Source: Bacteroidota bacterium (GTDB lineage Bacteria > Bacteroidota > Bacteroidia > Cytophagales > Cytophagaceae). From it: DNA of 64,000 bases. The notes beneath the pieces were generated by a model. The model made no database searches. It was not told the DNA's origin and saw only the letters and a program-made list of their open reading frames with translations. A program made the position numbers and the translations under genes. This document shows, one piece after another, positions 42,506 to 49,996 of the stretch (positions are counted from its first letter, which is position 1; each line of letters begins with the position of its first letter). The DNA lies in assembly GCA_023458555.1 (NCBI GenBank), contig JAEWYS010000015.1, positions 1-64,000 on the forward strand. The letters run 5' to 3'.

Positions 42506-42560
42506 CTATCGATATTATAGACTATGCAAATATATATTATCTATCGAAATTGTAGAGTAT
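42506..42560 (-). promoter_or_regulatory. Repeat-flanked promoter of the porin-pst operon
   Basis: On the minus strand TATATTTG (complement of 42527-42534) fits the -7 consensus and would start transcription near 42520, about 40 nt before the porin ATG. A 20-bp direct repeat flanks it: CTATCGATATTATAGACTAT (42506-42525) and CTATCGAAATTGTAGAGTAT (42541-42560), 17 of 20 identical, 35 bp apart. The upstream copy takes the place of the -33 element and the downstream copy covers the start site, as expected for a regulator-binding site. Confidence 0.45.
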
Positions 42561-42722
42561 ATAGATTAACTATTTTTTTATAAAAAAATGATTGAGTCCG
42601 GATTTTGTTTAAAAGTATTTGACTTTTACTATTTTGTTTGATGTTTTATCATCCGCTGATGTGGTCTTTTGATTAAAATCTTGATATATTCAATCTTTTT
42701 AACCACTATGCAACGATAATTT

Positions 42723-44960
42723 ATGAAATCAGATCAGACCAATACTTATTTTGATTTAGCAGTTGAGTTTGTCAATTGCACTGCGAAGCATGTATTTATT
42801 ACAGGGAAGGCGGGGACAGGTAAAACAACTTTTCTCAAACATATTAAGTCCGATAGTCATAAAAAGCTGGTAGTTGTGGCACCAACCGGGGTTGCCGCAA
42901 TGAATGCGGGCGGTGTGACAATTCACTCTTTTTTTCAGTTGCCCTTAGGTACTTATGTACCTGCTGTTTCCGGCTTAAAAAGCAGTCATTTTCAGGAAGC
43001 CCTGTATGATCGTAATGGTCTTTTGAGCCGTTTGCGTCTTAGTAGTGCGAAAAGGGAGCTTATCAGAGAAATAGATGTACTTGTGATAGATGAGGTATCA
43101 ATGGTCCGTCCTGATACGCTGGATGCTGTGGATACGGTATTACGTTTTGTCAGAAAGAGAAGCGATCTGCCTTTCGGAGGAGTTCAGATTGTTTATATTG
43201 GTGATTTGTTTCAGCTTCCGCCCGTAGTTTCCGATTTTGACAAAGCTCATCTGAAAGAGCATTATGCCGGACAGTTCTTTTTTCATGCCAGAGTCTTCGC
43301 AGAGGCGCTGCCTGTATGTATCGAACTGAAAAAGATTTACCGGCAGAGTGATGCGGATTTCATACGTATCCTGAATCGGGTGCGCACCAATGAGCTGGAA
43401 GAGGCAGATTATCGTTACCTCAATTCTTTTTACCGTCCGGGATACAGGCCGGAAGGAAATGACCCATACGTAACACTTACTTCGCATAATGCGAGGGCAC
43501 AGACGATCAATCAGACAGAGCTGGATAAGCTGAAAGGAAAATTATATGCATTTGAGGCCGAAATCAAAGGAGAGTTTAACACAAGTACTGTAATTGTGGA
43601 GGAAAAGCTTCGCCTGAAAGAAGGAGCTCAGGTTATGTTTGTCAGAAATGACAGCAGTGAGCAGAAGAGATATTATAACGGAAAGCTGGGAACAATAAAA
43701 AGAATAAAAGGAGATGAGATCTTTGTTGCTTTCCCGGGTGATCATGAAGAGATTACCGTAAAGAAGGAAACATGGGAAAATGTACGCTATAATCTGGACA
43801 AAGAAAAAGACCGCATAGAGGAAGAGGTAATCGGGACATTAACCCAATATCCGATCCGGCTTGCCTGGGCCATAACGATTCATAAAAGCCAGGGGCTTAC
43901 TTTTGACCGGGCCATTGTAGACGCCGGACATTCTTTTGCAGCAGGCCAGGTATATGTTGCATTGAGCCGGTTACGGTCACCTGCCGGACTGGTTTTGCAT
44001 TCCAGAATTACATCAGAGGCTGTTATAACAGATACAGATGTCGCAGCATGGAGTGAATTTGAGACATCAGAGGATGGCTTAAATGCTGAATTGAACCGTG
44101 CTCGTCAGGATTTTATAAAAGAAACCTTGCTCTCCGTGTTTGATTTGGGCAGGTTAAATAATATGCTGATTACTTTCCACCAGGAGATGGATAACCGGAA
44201 AATACCGGCTGTTGAAGAAGCCCGGATACTGTCATTGCATCTGATTGATCAGGTAAATCAGGCAAGAACTACAGCACTTAAATTTGCCGGCCAGCTCGAG
44301 CAGATGTTTGCCCGGAATAGCAACAATTTTGATACAGTTATTTGTGAAAGAGTAAGCGCTGCTGTAAACTATTTTACTGCTCAGATACAGGATGCGATGG
44401 TTAATAAAATAGAAGAGCATTATGCTTTTATGAAGAACAAAGCCAGAGCAAAAAAATATCTGTCAGATCTGAAGCTTCTGAGACAATCGGTGAAACTGAC
44501 GCAGGAACGTCTGAAAGAAGGAGAAATGATAGCCAGAGAACGAATTATGGGCCGGGATGTTATGGATATTATGAATGAGATCAGGCTTCGAAGAGCGCAA
44601 AACCGGCATAGCCCGGGAGAGTCAGTTGAGGATAAAAGCGAGCCAAAATATGTCAGGGGCGATAGTAAACGTCTTACGCTGGAACTGTTTAAGGAAGGAA
44701 AGAGTATCGTAGAGATTGCAGACGAACGTTCACTGGCTGTATCTACTATCGAGAATCATCTGAATGGCTTTGTGCTGACCGGAGAAGTGGAGATCGAAAA
44801 GCTTGTAGAAAAAAATGTTTTGGAAAAATTACAGCGGGTATGCGCTGTCGGTGATCTTTCTGCATCTCAGATCAAAGCAGTAATGGGTGATGAAGCAGGT
44901 TTTTTTGCGATCAGGGCTTACTTAAATCACCAGAAAAGAGTACAGGAGGGTGTTTCCTGA
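42723..44960 (+). CDS. PIF1/RecD-like DNA helicase with C-terminal HTH
   Basis: A 745-residue superfamily 1 helicase. Walker A GKAGTGKTT (28-36) and VVVAPTGVAAMNAGGVTIHSFF give motifs I and Ia, VIDEVSMVRPD motif II, and GDLFQLPPV motif III. The late motifs include YPIRLAWAITIHKSQGLTFD and YVALSRLRSPAGLVL. A long helical region follows (about 460-640), then a helix-turn-helix (HTH_40 type) in LTLELFKEGKSIVEIADERS. It unwinds DNA 5'-3' in related enzymes. This helicase-HTH combination is a Bacteroidota family form. Confidence 0.86.
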   Translation: MKSDQTNTYFDLAVEFVNCTAKHVFITGKAGTGKTTFLKHIKSDSHKKLVVVAPTGVAAMNAGGVTIHSFFQLPLGTYVPAVSGLKSSHFQEALYDRNGLLSRLRLSSAKRELIREIDVLVIDEVSMVRPDTLDAVDTVLRFVRKRSDLPFGGVQIVYIGDLFQLPPVVSDFDKAHLKEHYAGQFFFHARVFAEALPVCIELKKIYRQSDADFIRILNRVRTNELEEADYRYLNSFYRPGYRPEGNDPYVTLTSHNARAQTINQTELDKLKGKLYAFEAEIKGEFNTSTVIVEEKLRLKEGAQVMFVRNDSSEQKRYYNGKLGTIKRIKGDEIFVAFPGDHEEITVKKETWENVRYNLDKEKDRIEEEVIGTLTQYPIRLAWAITIHKSQGLTFDRAIVDAGHSFAAGQVYVALSRLRSPAGLVLHSRITSEAVITDTDVAAWSEFETSEDGLNAELNRARQDFIKETLLSVFDLGRLNNMLITFHQEMDNRKIPAVEEARILSLHLIDQVNQARTTALKFAGQLEQMFARNSNNFDTVICERVSAAVNYFTAQIQDAMVNKIEEHYAFMKNKARAKKYLSDLKLLRQSVKLTQERLKEGEMIARERIMGRDVMDIMNEIRLRRAQNRHSPGESVEDKSEPKYVRGDSKRLTLELFKEGKSIVEIADERSLAVSTIENHLNGFVLTGEVEIEKLVEKNVLEKLQRVCAVGDLSASQIKAVMGDEAGFFAIRAYLNHQKRVQEGVS

Positions 44961-45042
44961 GTGTGCTATAAGGGATGTTAATTTTCCTAAGACTTTTAAA
45001 TCTTATGTATATTTGCTGATCTGACTGAAGGTTGAATATTGT

Positions 45043-45672
45043 ATGGAATTTTCAAAAGTAAAAAATCTTGTTTTTGATCTTGGCGGTGTAATTATCAATA
45101 TAGATTTTGACAGAACATATCACGCCCTGGCTGCGCTTGCCGGCCTGAGTTACGAAGATACCCTTGCCAGGGTAAAAAAAGAAGAGCTTTTTTACCGGTT
45201 CGAAACCGGGAGACTGGAGGAAAGAGAGTTCTTGCATCTGGTCAGGAATACATTTTGTCCGCAAAGTAAAGAAGAAGAGATTCGACATGCCTGGAATGCA
45301 TTGTTGCTGGATATTCCCCGTGAACGGATTGATCTTTTGTCCAGGCTTCGGAAAAAATACCGTCTTTATTTATTGAGCAATACCAACTATACCCATATTC
45401 TGGAAGTTAACAATATTCTGGCCAATAGTTGTGGTGTCGGAGATTTGCGGGAGCTATTCGACAAAGTGTATTATTCATATGAAGTCAATATGGTGAAACC
45501 GGATGTCGGGATCTATAAATTTATCTGTGAAGACAGTGTGCTGAAACCGGAGGAAACCGTTTTTCTTGATGATATGCTGCCAAATCTTGAAGGTGCTTCC
45601 AGCGCCGGGCTACATACCCTGCATGTGCAACCTTCACCTAATTCCATTATCGAACTTCTTGAAAATGCCTGA
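45043..45672 (+). CDS. HAD-family phosphatase (YihX-like)
   Basis: A 209-residue HAD superfamily hydrolase, subclass IA. Motif I FDLGGVIINIDFD contains the nucleophile Asp12, motif II is LYLLSNTN, motif III contains KPDVGIYKF, and motif IV is VFLDDMLPNLEGASSAG. The family opening FDLGGV(I/V)xxxD fits small-sugar-phosphate phosphatases such as YihX. The substrate is unassigned. Its last 8 nt overlap the start of the site-2 protease gene, so the two are coupled. Confidence 0.88.
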   Translation: MEFSKVKNLVFDLGGVIINIDFDRTYHALAALAGLSYEDTLARVKKEELFYRFETGRLEEREFLHLVRNTFCPQSKEEEIRHAWNALLLDIPRERIDLLSRLRKKYRLYLLSNTNYTHILEVNNILANSCGVGDLRELFDKVYYSYEVNMVKPDVGIYKFICEDSVLKPEETVFLDDMLPNLEGASSAGLHTLHVQPSPNSIIELLENA

Positions 45673-46801
45673 AAAAATTAAAACCTGGCTGATACATATC
45701 GGACTTTTCCTTGTAACTTTTTGTACCTGCACTTTTTTCAGCGCACATTTTCTGGGGCTTCCGGTTGAGGATATGAATGAATTCTTTTTCTCAGGAATGA
45801 AGTTTTCCATTCCTTTTCTTCTGATCCTGACAGTTCATGAGTTCGGACATTATATTACAGCGCGTTTGTATAAAATAAAAGCCAGTCTTCCGTACTTTAT
45901 TCCCTTTATTGGTCTGATTGGTACGCTTGGAGCTTTTATACGTATCGAAAGTCGGCCTCAGACAAAAAAACAGTTTTTTGATGTGGGCATTGCCGGTCCT
46001 CTGGCGGGTTTTTTTGTTGCTTTCGGTATTCTGGTATATGCATTCCTCACGCTGCCGCCTCTGGATTATCTGTATTCCATACATAAGGATTATGCTCAAT
46101 ATGGAGAGCATTATGCGGATCATGTCTATCAGGATTTGCCCAATGATTCGGTGACGGTGCTGGCAGTAGGAGACAATCTGCTCTTCAAAATAATGGAGGA
46201 GGTACTTGTTGAGGACAAGTCGCGTATTCCCCATAGTTATGAAATGGCGCATTATCCATTGCTAATGGCCGGATTTATAGCGCTCTTTTTCACAGCTCTG
46301 AATTTGCTTCCTATTGGTCAGCTGGATGGCGGGCATGTACTTTACGGAATTCTGGGTAGGAAAAAGCATAAAATCGTTTCCTCATTTTTTTACACACTGC
46401 TAGTCACCATTGGCGGATTGGGTCTCTTCAATATGAGTTTGTGGGAGGGGTTTGTTCCTCTGGCTACTTTTGAAAACTTTCTGGTTTTTGCTCCGCTTTA
46501 TCTGATGTTTCTCTATATTGTTTTCTTTGCCAGGCTTACCGATAACACACTTAATAATGCCCTTGTGACGGTCCTTGTTTTTGTAACTCAATATGCTGTC
46601 GCGGAGTGGTGGCCTGCCTGGGACGGGTTCCCGGGCTACCTGGTTTTTGCTTTTATTATCGGACGTTTTCTGGGTACCGGTCATCCCGGGGCTGTATCAG
46701 AAAAACCTCTGGGAACAGGCCGGAAGCTTTTGGGCTGGTTTGCCATACTCGTTTTTATACTTTCCTTCAGTCCGCAGCCTTTTACATTTATTATGAAATA
46801 A
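45665..46801 (+). CDS. Site-2 protease family protein (M50)
   Basis: A 378-residue membrane protease with several helices. The zinc motif HEFGH (His58, Glu59, His62) is in the second helix, and the third ligand motif NLLPIGQLDGGHVLYG is further on. M50 proteases cut regulatory substrates inside the membrane. No PDZ domain is obvious; a soluble insert (about 140-195) lies between the two motifs. I start at ATG 45665, 33 codons inside the longer open frame, since this gives a normal membrane N-terminus and an 8-nt overlap with the HAD gene. Confidence 0.87.
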   Translation: MPEKIKTWLIHIGLFLVTFCTCTFFSAHFLGLPVEDMNEFFFSGMKFSIPFLLILTVHEFGHYITARLYKIKASLPYFIPFIGLIGTLGAFIRIESRPQTKKQFFDVGIAGPLAGFFVAFGILVYAFLTLPPLDYLYSIHKDYAQYGEHYADHVYQDLPNDSVTVLAVGDNLLFKIMEEVLVEDKSRIPHSYEMAHYPLLMAGFIALFFTALNLLPIGQLDGGHVLYGILGRKKHKIVSSFFYTLLVTIGGLGLFNMSLWEGFVPLATFENFLVFAPLYLMFLYIVFFARLTDNTLNNALVTVLVFVTQYAVAEWWPAWDGFPGYLVFAFIIGRFLGTGHPGAVSEKPLGTGRKLLGWFAILVFILSFSPQPFTFIMK

Positions 46802-46809
46802 AAGATGAA

Positions 46810-48675
46810 TTAATTATCAGTCAGAATCAGTTTTTGGGTAACATAGCTGTTTTGTCCCGAAAGATGCATATAATAAATTCCGGCAGGAAGAGTCTGTAAA
46901 TCCAACGTTTTGATCTCAGCCTGGCCCGGGAATGTTTCAGAAAATAATTCCTGACCGGCAGCATTGAAAATGCGTACATGCTGAACCTGTCCCTTGAGAG
47001 ATACAAGACCGGATGAAGGGTTTGGATAAACAGTGACCTGAAGTGGCTGGGTTGCCGGTCTGATACCAATAATAGGAATATCAGCATAATGGTGCCCGCC
47101 AAAAATCGGACGGATAATAACACTTCCGGGGATTTTTCCCAATGCGTTGTGGGTTACCCAAAATCCTTCCTCTTTGTATACGATTTTATCGGAGCTATTC
47201 GTATTCATGTCAAACCCGACACTGATTGTTTCATTAGTAAACTCGCCTTCAAATCCTATATAGAATGAACCATCTACCCGGTAAGGCTTGTCAAAATAAA
47301 ACCGGGCAACAGTGTATTGCGAGGAATATGAAAGTCCGGCCTCGGCAGATGCTATCAGTTCTTCATTGGGTGAGCCCGGAGTAACGGATTTCCATAATTT
47401 TATTTGTATCGGAAAGCCGGTAAGGTTATTTCCTATTGGTTGAAAATCAATGGCTACTCCTATTATTGAATCGGGTTCGAGTGTAGTATAACGAGCAGCA
47501 ATTCCGGCATTCAGATCAAATAAATCAACAGTTCCTTCAGCCATATGATCATCGTACGCCATATAGTTCAGGAGGAAAGTAGAGTCTGTAACAGTGTTAT
47601 TGGCTTTAAAGATTGATGAGTCGGTTACTTCCGGATCAATATAGTATTTTAATATTAATGGTCTGTCCAGATTCCTGATTGCACTGTAGTCAGGTGTCCA
47701 TTCAATCGTATTATGGGTTTTACCAAAAGCAAAACCCTGAACAACAAATTCCTCAAGAAGTTCACCGGTTAATACATCGGTAACTTTATTGAGCTTCTCG
47801 GGCGGGTTATCCATAAGATATAATTCATCCGGAGTACTGAAGTTATATACTCTGAAAGACAGCTTATCTTTGACGACCGCATCCAGATGATTGAAAAACT
47901 GCGGATAGGGAAGGGCTGAGTAATCTTTCAGGATAGAGCCCGGCGAGGTCTGAATAGCCATGTCTGCATAGTTTGTATCAGCCCTGGTACGTCCGGGACT
48001 AAGAAAAACATAATCCAGATTCCATATATCGTAAGAGCCTGCGGTGCTCCCGTAACTCTGAAACCGGAACTGGAATGTTTCATGAAAATACGAGGGATCC
48101 AGAATTGGCATAACATGCTGGATAAATGGTGTTGATTCATCCTGCTCCTGCCATACAGTAATCCATATATTGGAAGAGTTTTTGAAATCCAGTCTCAGGA
48201 AATCTCCATCCGCCGGATCCGGATTTTCTCCCAGACCGCCTGCCTGCCAGAAAAAGCTGATATAAAGTGAATCATTGGGAGTATATCCTGCCAGATTAAG
48301 CGGAACCGAGGTAAGTTTATCGGTCAGGCCCCGGGCATATTTGTTGCTCGTATTATATGGAAGCCCCTTGTGGTTTAAACCGTCGAAGGTAGCCACATTG
48401 ATGCTGGGGGGGCTTATTCCGTATGAATTGTTGATAAGTACTCCGCCGCCACTTTCCCAAAGAGAAGGATTGGGCTGTCCGCTATAACCGGCAAAATCAT
48501 CGAAAAAGGGCAATGTGTCAATGGGGGGGACTGCCACCGTACGGTTTCGAAGTGTATTGTTATAGCGTTCTTGCTGTTGCGGATCTTTTACCAATGGATT
48601 GATTGTAATCTGGGCAAATACATCGCTACTTATGAATAAGAAAAAAAGTATATAGAAAAAACAGTATTTATTCAT
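46810..48675 (-). CDS. T9SS-secreted protein of unknown function
   Basis: A 621-residue exported protein starting at ATG 48675, with signal peptide MNKYCFFYILFFLFISS...FAQ; a longer frame to 48705 would bury the signal. The central part (about 60-530) is beta-rich without recognised catalytic motifs, with a jelly-roll-like block around LTDKLTSVPLNLAGYTPND. The end is a T9SS type A sorting domain (VYPNPSSGLVSLKG ... LPAGIYYMHLSG). It lies downstream of the Ddl/PASTA genes with a 115-nt gap and may be transcribed with them. Confidence 0.8.
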   Translation of the reverse strand: MNKYCFFYILFFLFISSDVFAQITINPLVKDPQQQERYNNTLRNRTVAVPPIDTLPFFDDFAGYSGQPNPSLWESGGGVLINNSYGISPPSINVATFDGLNHKGLPYNTSNKYARGLTDKLTSVPLNLAGYTPNDSLYISFFWQAGGLGENPDPADGDFLRLDFKNSSNIWITVWQEQDESTPFIQHVMPILDPSYFHETFQFRFQSYGSTAGSYDIWNLDYVFLSPGRTRADTNYADMAIQTSPGSILKDYSALPYPQFFNHLDAVVKDKLSFRVYNFSTPDELYLMDNPPEKLNKVTDVLTGELLEEFVVQGFAFGKTHNTIEWTPDYSAIRNLDRPLILKYYIDPEVTDSSIFKANNTVTDSTFLLNYMAYDDHMAEGTVDLFDLNAGIAARYTTLEPDSIIGVAIDFQPIGNNLTGFPIQIKLWKSVTPGSPNEELIASAEAGLSYSSQYTVARFYFDKPYRVDGSFYIGFEGEFTNETISVGFDMNTNSSDKIVYKEEGFWVTHNALGKIPGSVIIRPIFGGHHYADIPIIGIRPATQPLQVTVYPNPSSGLVSLKGQVQHVRIFNAAGQELFSETFPGQAEIKTLDLQTLPAGIYYMHLSGQNSYVTQKLILTDN

Positions 48676-48790
48676 GGTGAATCTGAAAAAGCGATACTCA
48701 AACACCCAACGGAATACAGGGGCTGATAGTATGTTTACTCAACAATTTCTGTGTTACTATGTTTGGTGGCCAATGGTAACTATAACTGAC

Positions 48791-49393
48791 TTATAAGGCC
48801 TCGGACGTATCTGCTGTATCAGCAGTCAGGCTATCTTCGCTGCCCGTTTTGGCAATACCATTGCCTACTACAAGATTGATACGGGACCCTTTGGCTATGT
48901 AACTGCCAGGAGCAATCCCGGTATCATCTATATTCTGGCCGATTACAAGATCTTTGTAAGGGTAATCAATATAGGTGATTGTACCTTTACGAAGATCCAT
49001 GCTTTTTAATGTCAGCTCTGCTGTACGCAATGATTGGCCTTCAAGCTTGGGCATTTTTACTTTAGGCGGCTGGGAACTGGTGACGGACAGATAGATTTTT
49101 CTATTGGCTTTTACTTCGGATATTGCTTCCGGGTGCTGGGACAGAATTATCTGTCCGGGTTTGCCTTCCACATAGGCAGAATCGTTGATGTGGTACCGTA
49201 ACCCCGCTTTTTTCAGCTGTTCTTCAGCTTCCGGGAGAGTTTTACCTTTGAGGGCGGGAACCAGGATTTTTTCATTATGATTAGTTGTTACCGGAAGGTA
49301 TATATTGAAAAAAATAAACATGACAGCCAGGGTAACCCCGGAAATTATAGCGAGATGCAAAAGAACATGTACGGGTTTTTCAGATTTCCACAT
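48791..49393 (-). CDS. PASTA-domain membrane protein 1
   Basis: A 200-residue protein with one N-terminal membrane helix (about 9-31) and two extracytoplasmic PASTA domains (about 42-106 and 107-180; VPALKGKTLPEAEEQLKKAGL and MPKLEGQSLRTAELTLKSMDL). PASTA domains bind peptidoglycan stem peptides or muropeptides. Unlike PASTA kinases it has no kinase domain. It is paralogous to the gene 9 nt upstream, which in turn overlaps the Ddl fusion, so all three form an envelope unit. Confidence 0.88.
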   Translation of the reverse strand: MWKSEKPVHVLLHLAIISGVTLAVMFIFFNIYLPVTTNHNEKILVPALKGKTLPEAEEQLKKAGLRYHINDSAYVEGKPGQIILSQHPEAISEVKANRKIYLSVTSSQPPKVKMPKLEGQSLRTAELTLKSMDLRKGTITYIDYPYKDLVIGQNIDDTGIAPGSYIAKGSRINLVVGNGIAKTGSEDSLTADTADTSEAL

Positions 49394-49402
49394 TGTCTTT
49401 TC

Positions 49403-49996
49403 TTAAATATCACTGTCCAGAAAATCAATTTCATCATCATCGTCAGTAGTTTTTGTTCCGCTGCCGATGGTAAGATCAACCTTACTGTATTTGGGAATTG
49501 TAGTACCTTTGGTAATCTCTTTACCTTGCCATGTTGCCTTCAGGACCAGATTAAACTGATCTTCAACAATGGTGGTATTGCCCACGTACAAACCAACCTG
49601 AGACAGAATCAGTCTGACATTCTTAAGCGTTTTGTTGGTAAGGTCTTCGGGGATTTCTACATTGACGGGATTCCGGGAAGTAACAGTCAGATAAATTTTC
49701 CTGTTGGCTTTTACCTTGCTGCCATCCTTGGGATGCTGACTGATAATTTTACCGGGTTTTTCTCCCTCTACAAAAGCAGAATCATTAATAGCGTAGCGTA
49801 AATCCAGCGCTGAAATAATTTCCATGGCAGTGCTGAGATCTTTTCCCTGCAATGCAGGTACAGTAAGTTCCTCGCCATGCCTTGTCTGCTGGGGCAGATA
49901 ACGAAAGAAAAAATAGACCAGCCCGCCGCCGCTTAAAACTACTATTACGAGCAGGTGTAACAGATAGTCTTTGAAACTGTTCGGTTTAAAGAACAT
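49403..49996 (-). CDS. PASTA-domain membrane protein 2
   Basis: A 197-residue paralogue of the neighbouring protein, with one membrane helix (about 11-32) and two PASTA domains (VPALQGKDLSTAMEIISALDL and IPEDLTNKTLKNVRLILSQVGL). The shared phrases INDSAFVEG / INDSAYVEG and KANRKIYLTVTS / KANRKIYLSVTS show recent duplication. The acidic C-terminus (DDDDEIDFLDSDI) differs. Its ATG overlaps the stop of the Ddl fusion by one nucleotide. Confidence 0.88.
   Translation of the reverse strand: MFFKPNSFKDYLLHLLVIVVLSGGGLVYFFFRYLPQQTRHGEELTVPALQGKDLSTAMEIISALDLRYAINDSAFVEGEKPGKIISQHPKDGSKVKANRKIYLTVTSRNPVNVEIPEDLTNKTLKNVRLILSQVGLYVGNTTIVEDQFNLVLKATWQGKEITKGTTIPKYSKVDLTIGSGTKTTDDDDEIDFLDSDI

Noticed and set aside
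45566..45664. Upstream extension of the site-2 protease gene
   Set aside because: The first 33 codons overlap the end of the HAD gene in another frame and precede a good ATG and membrane N-terminus.
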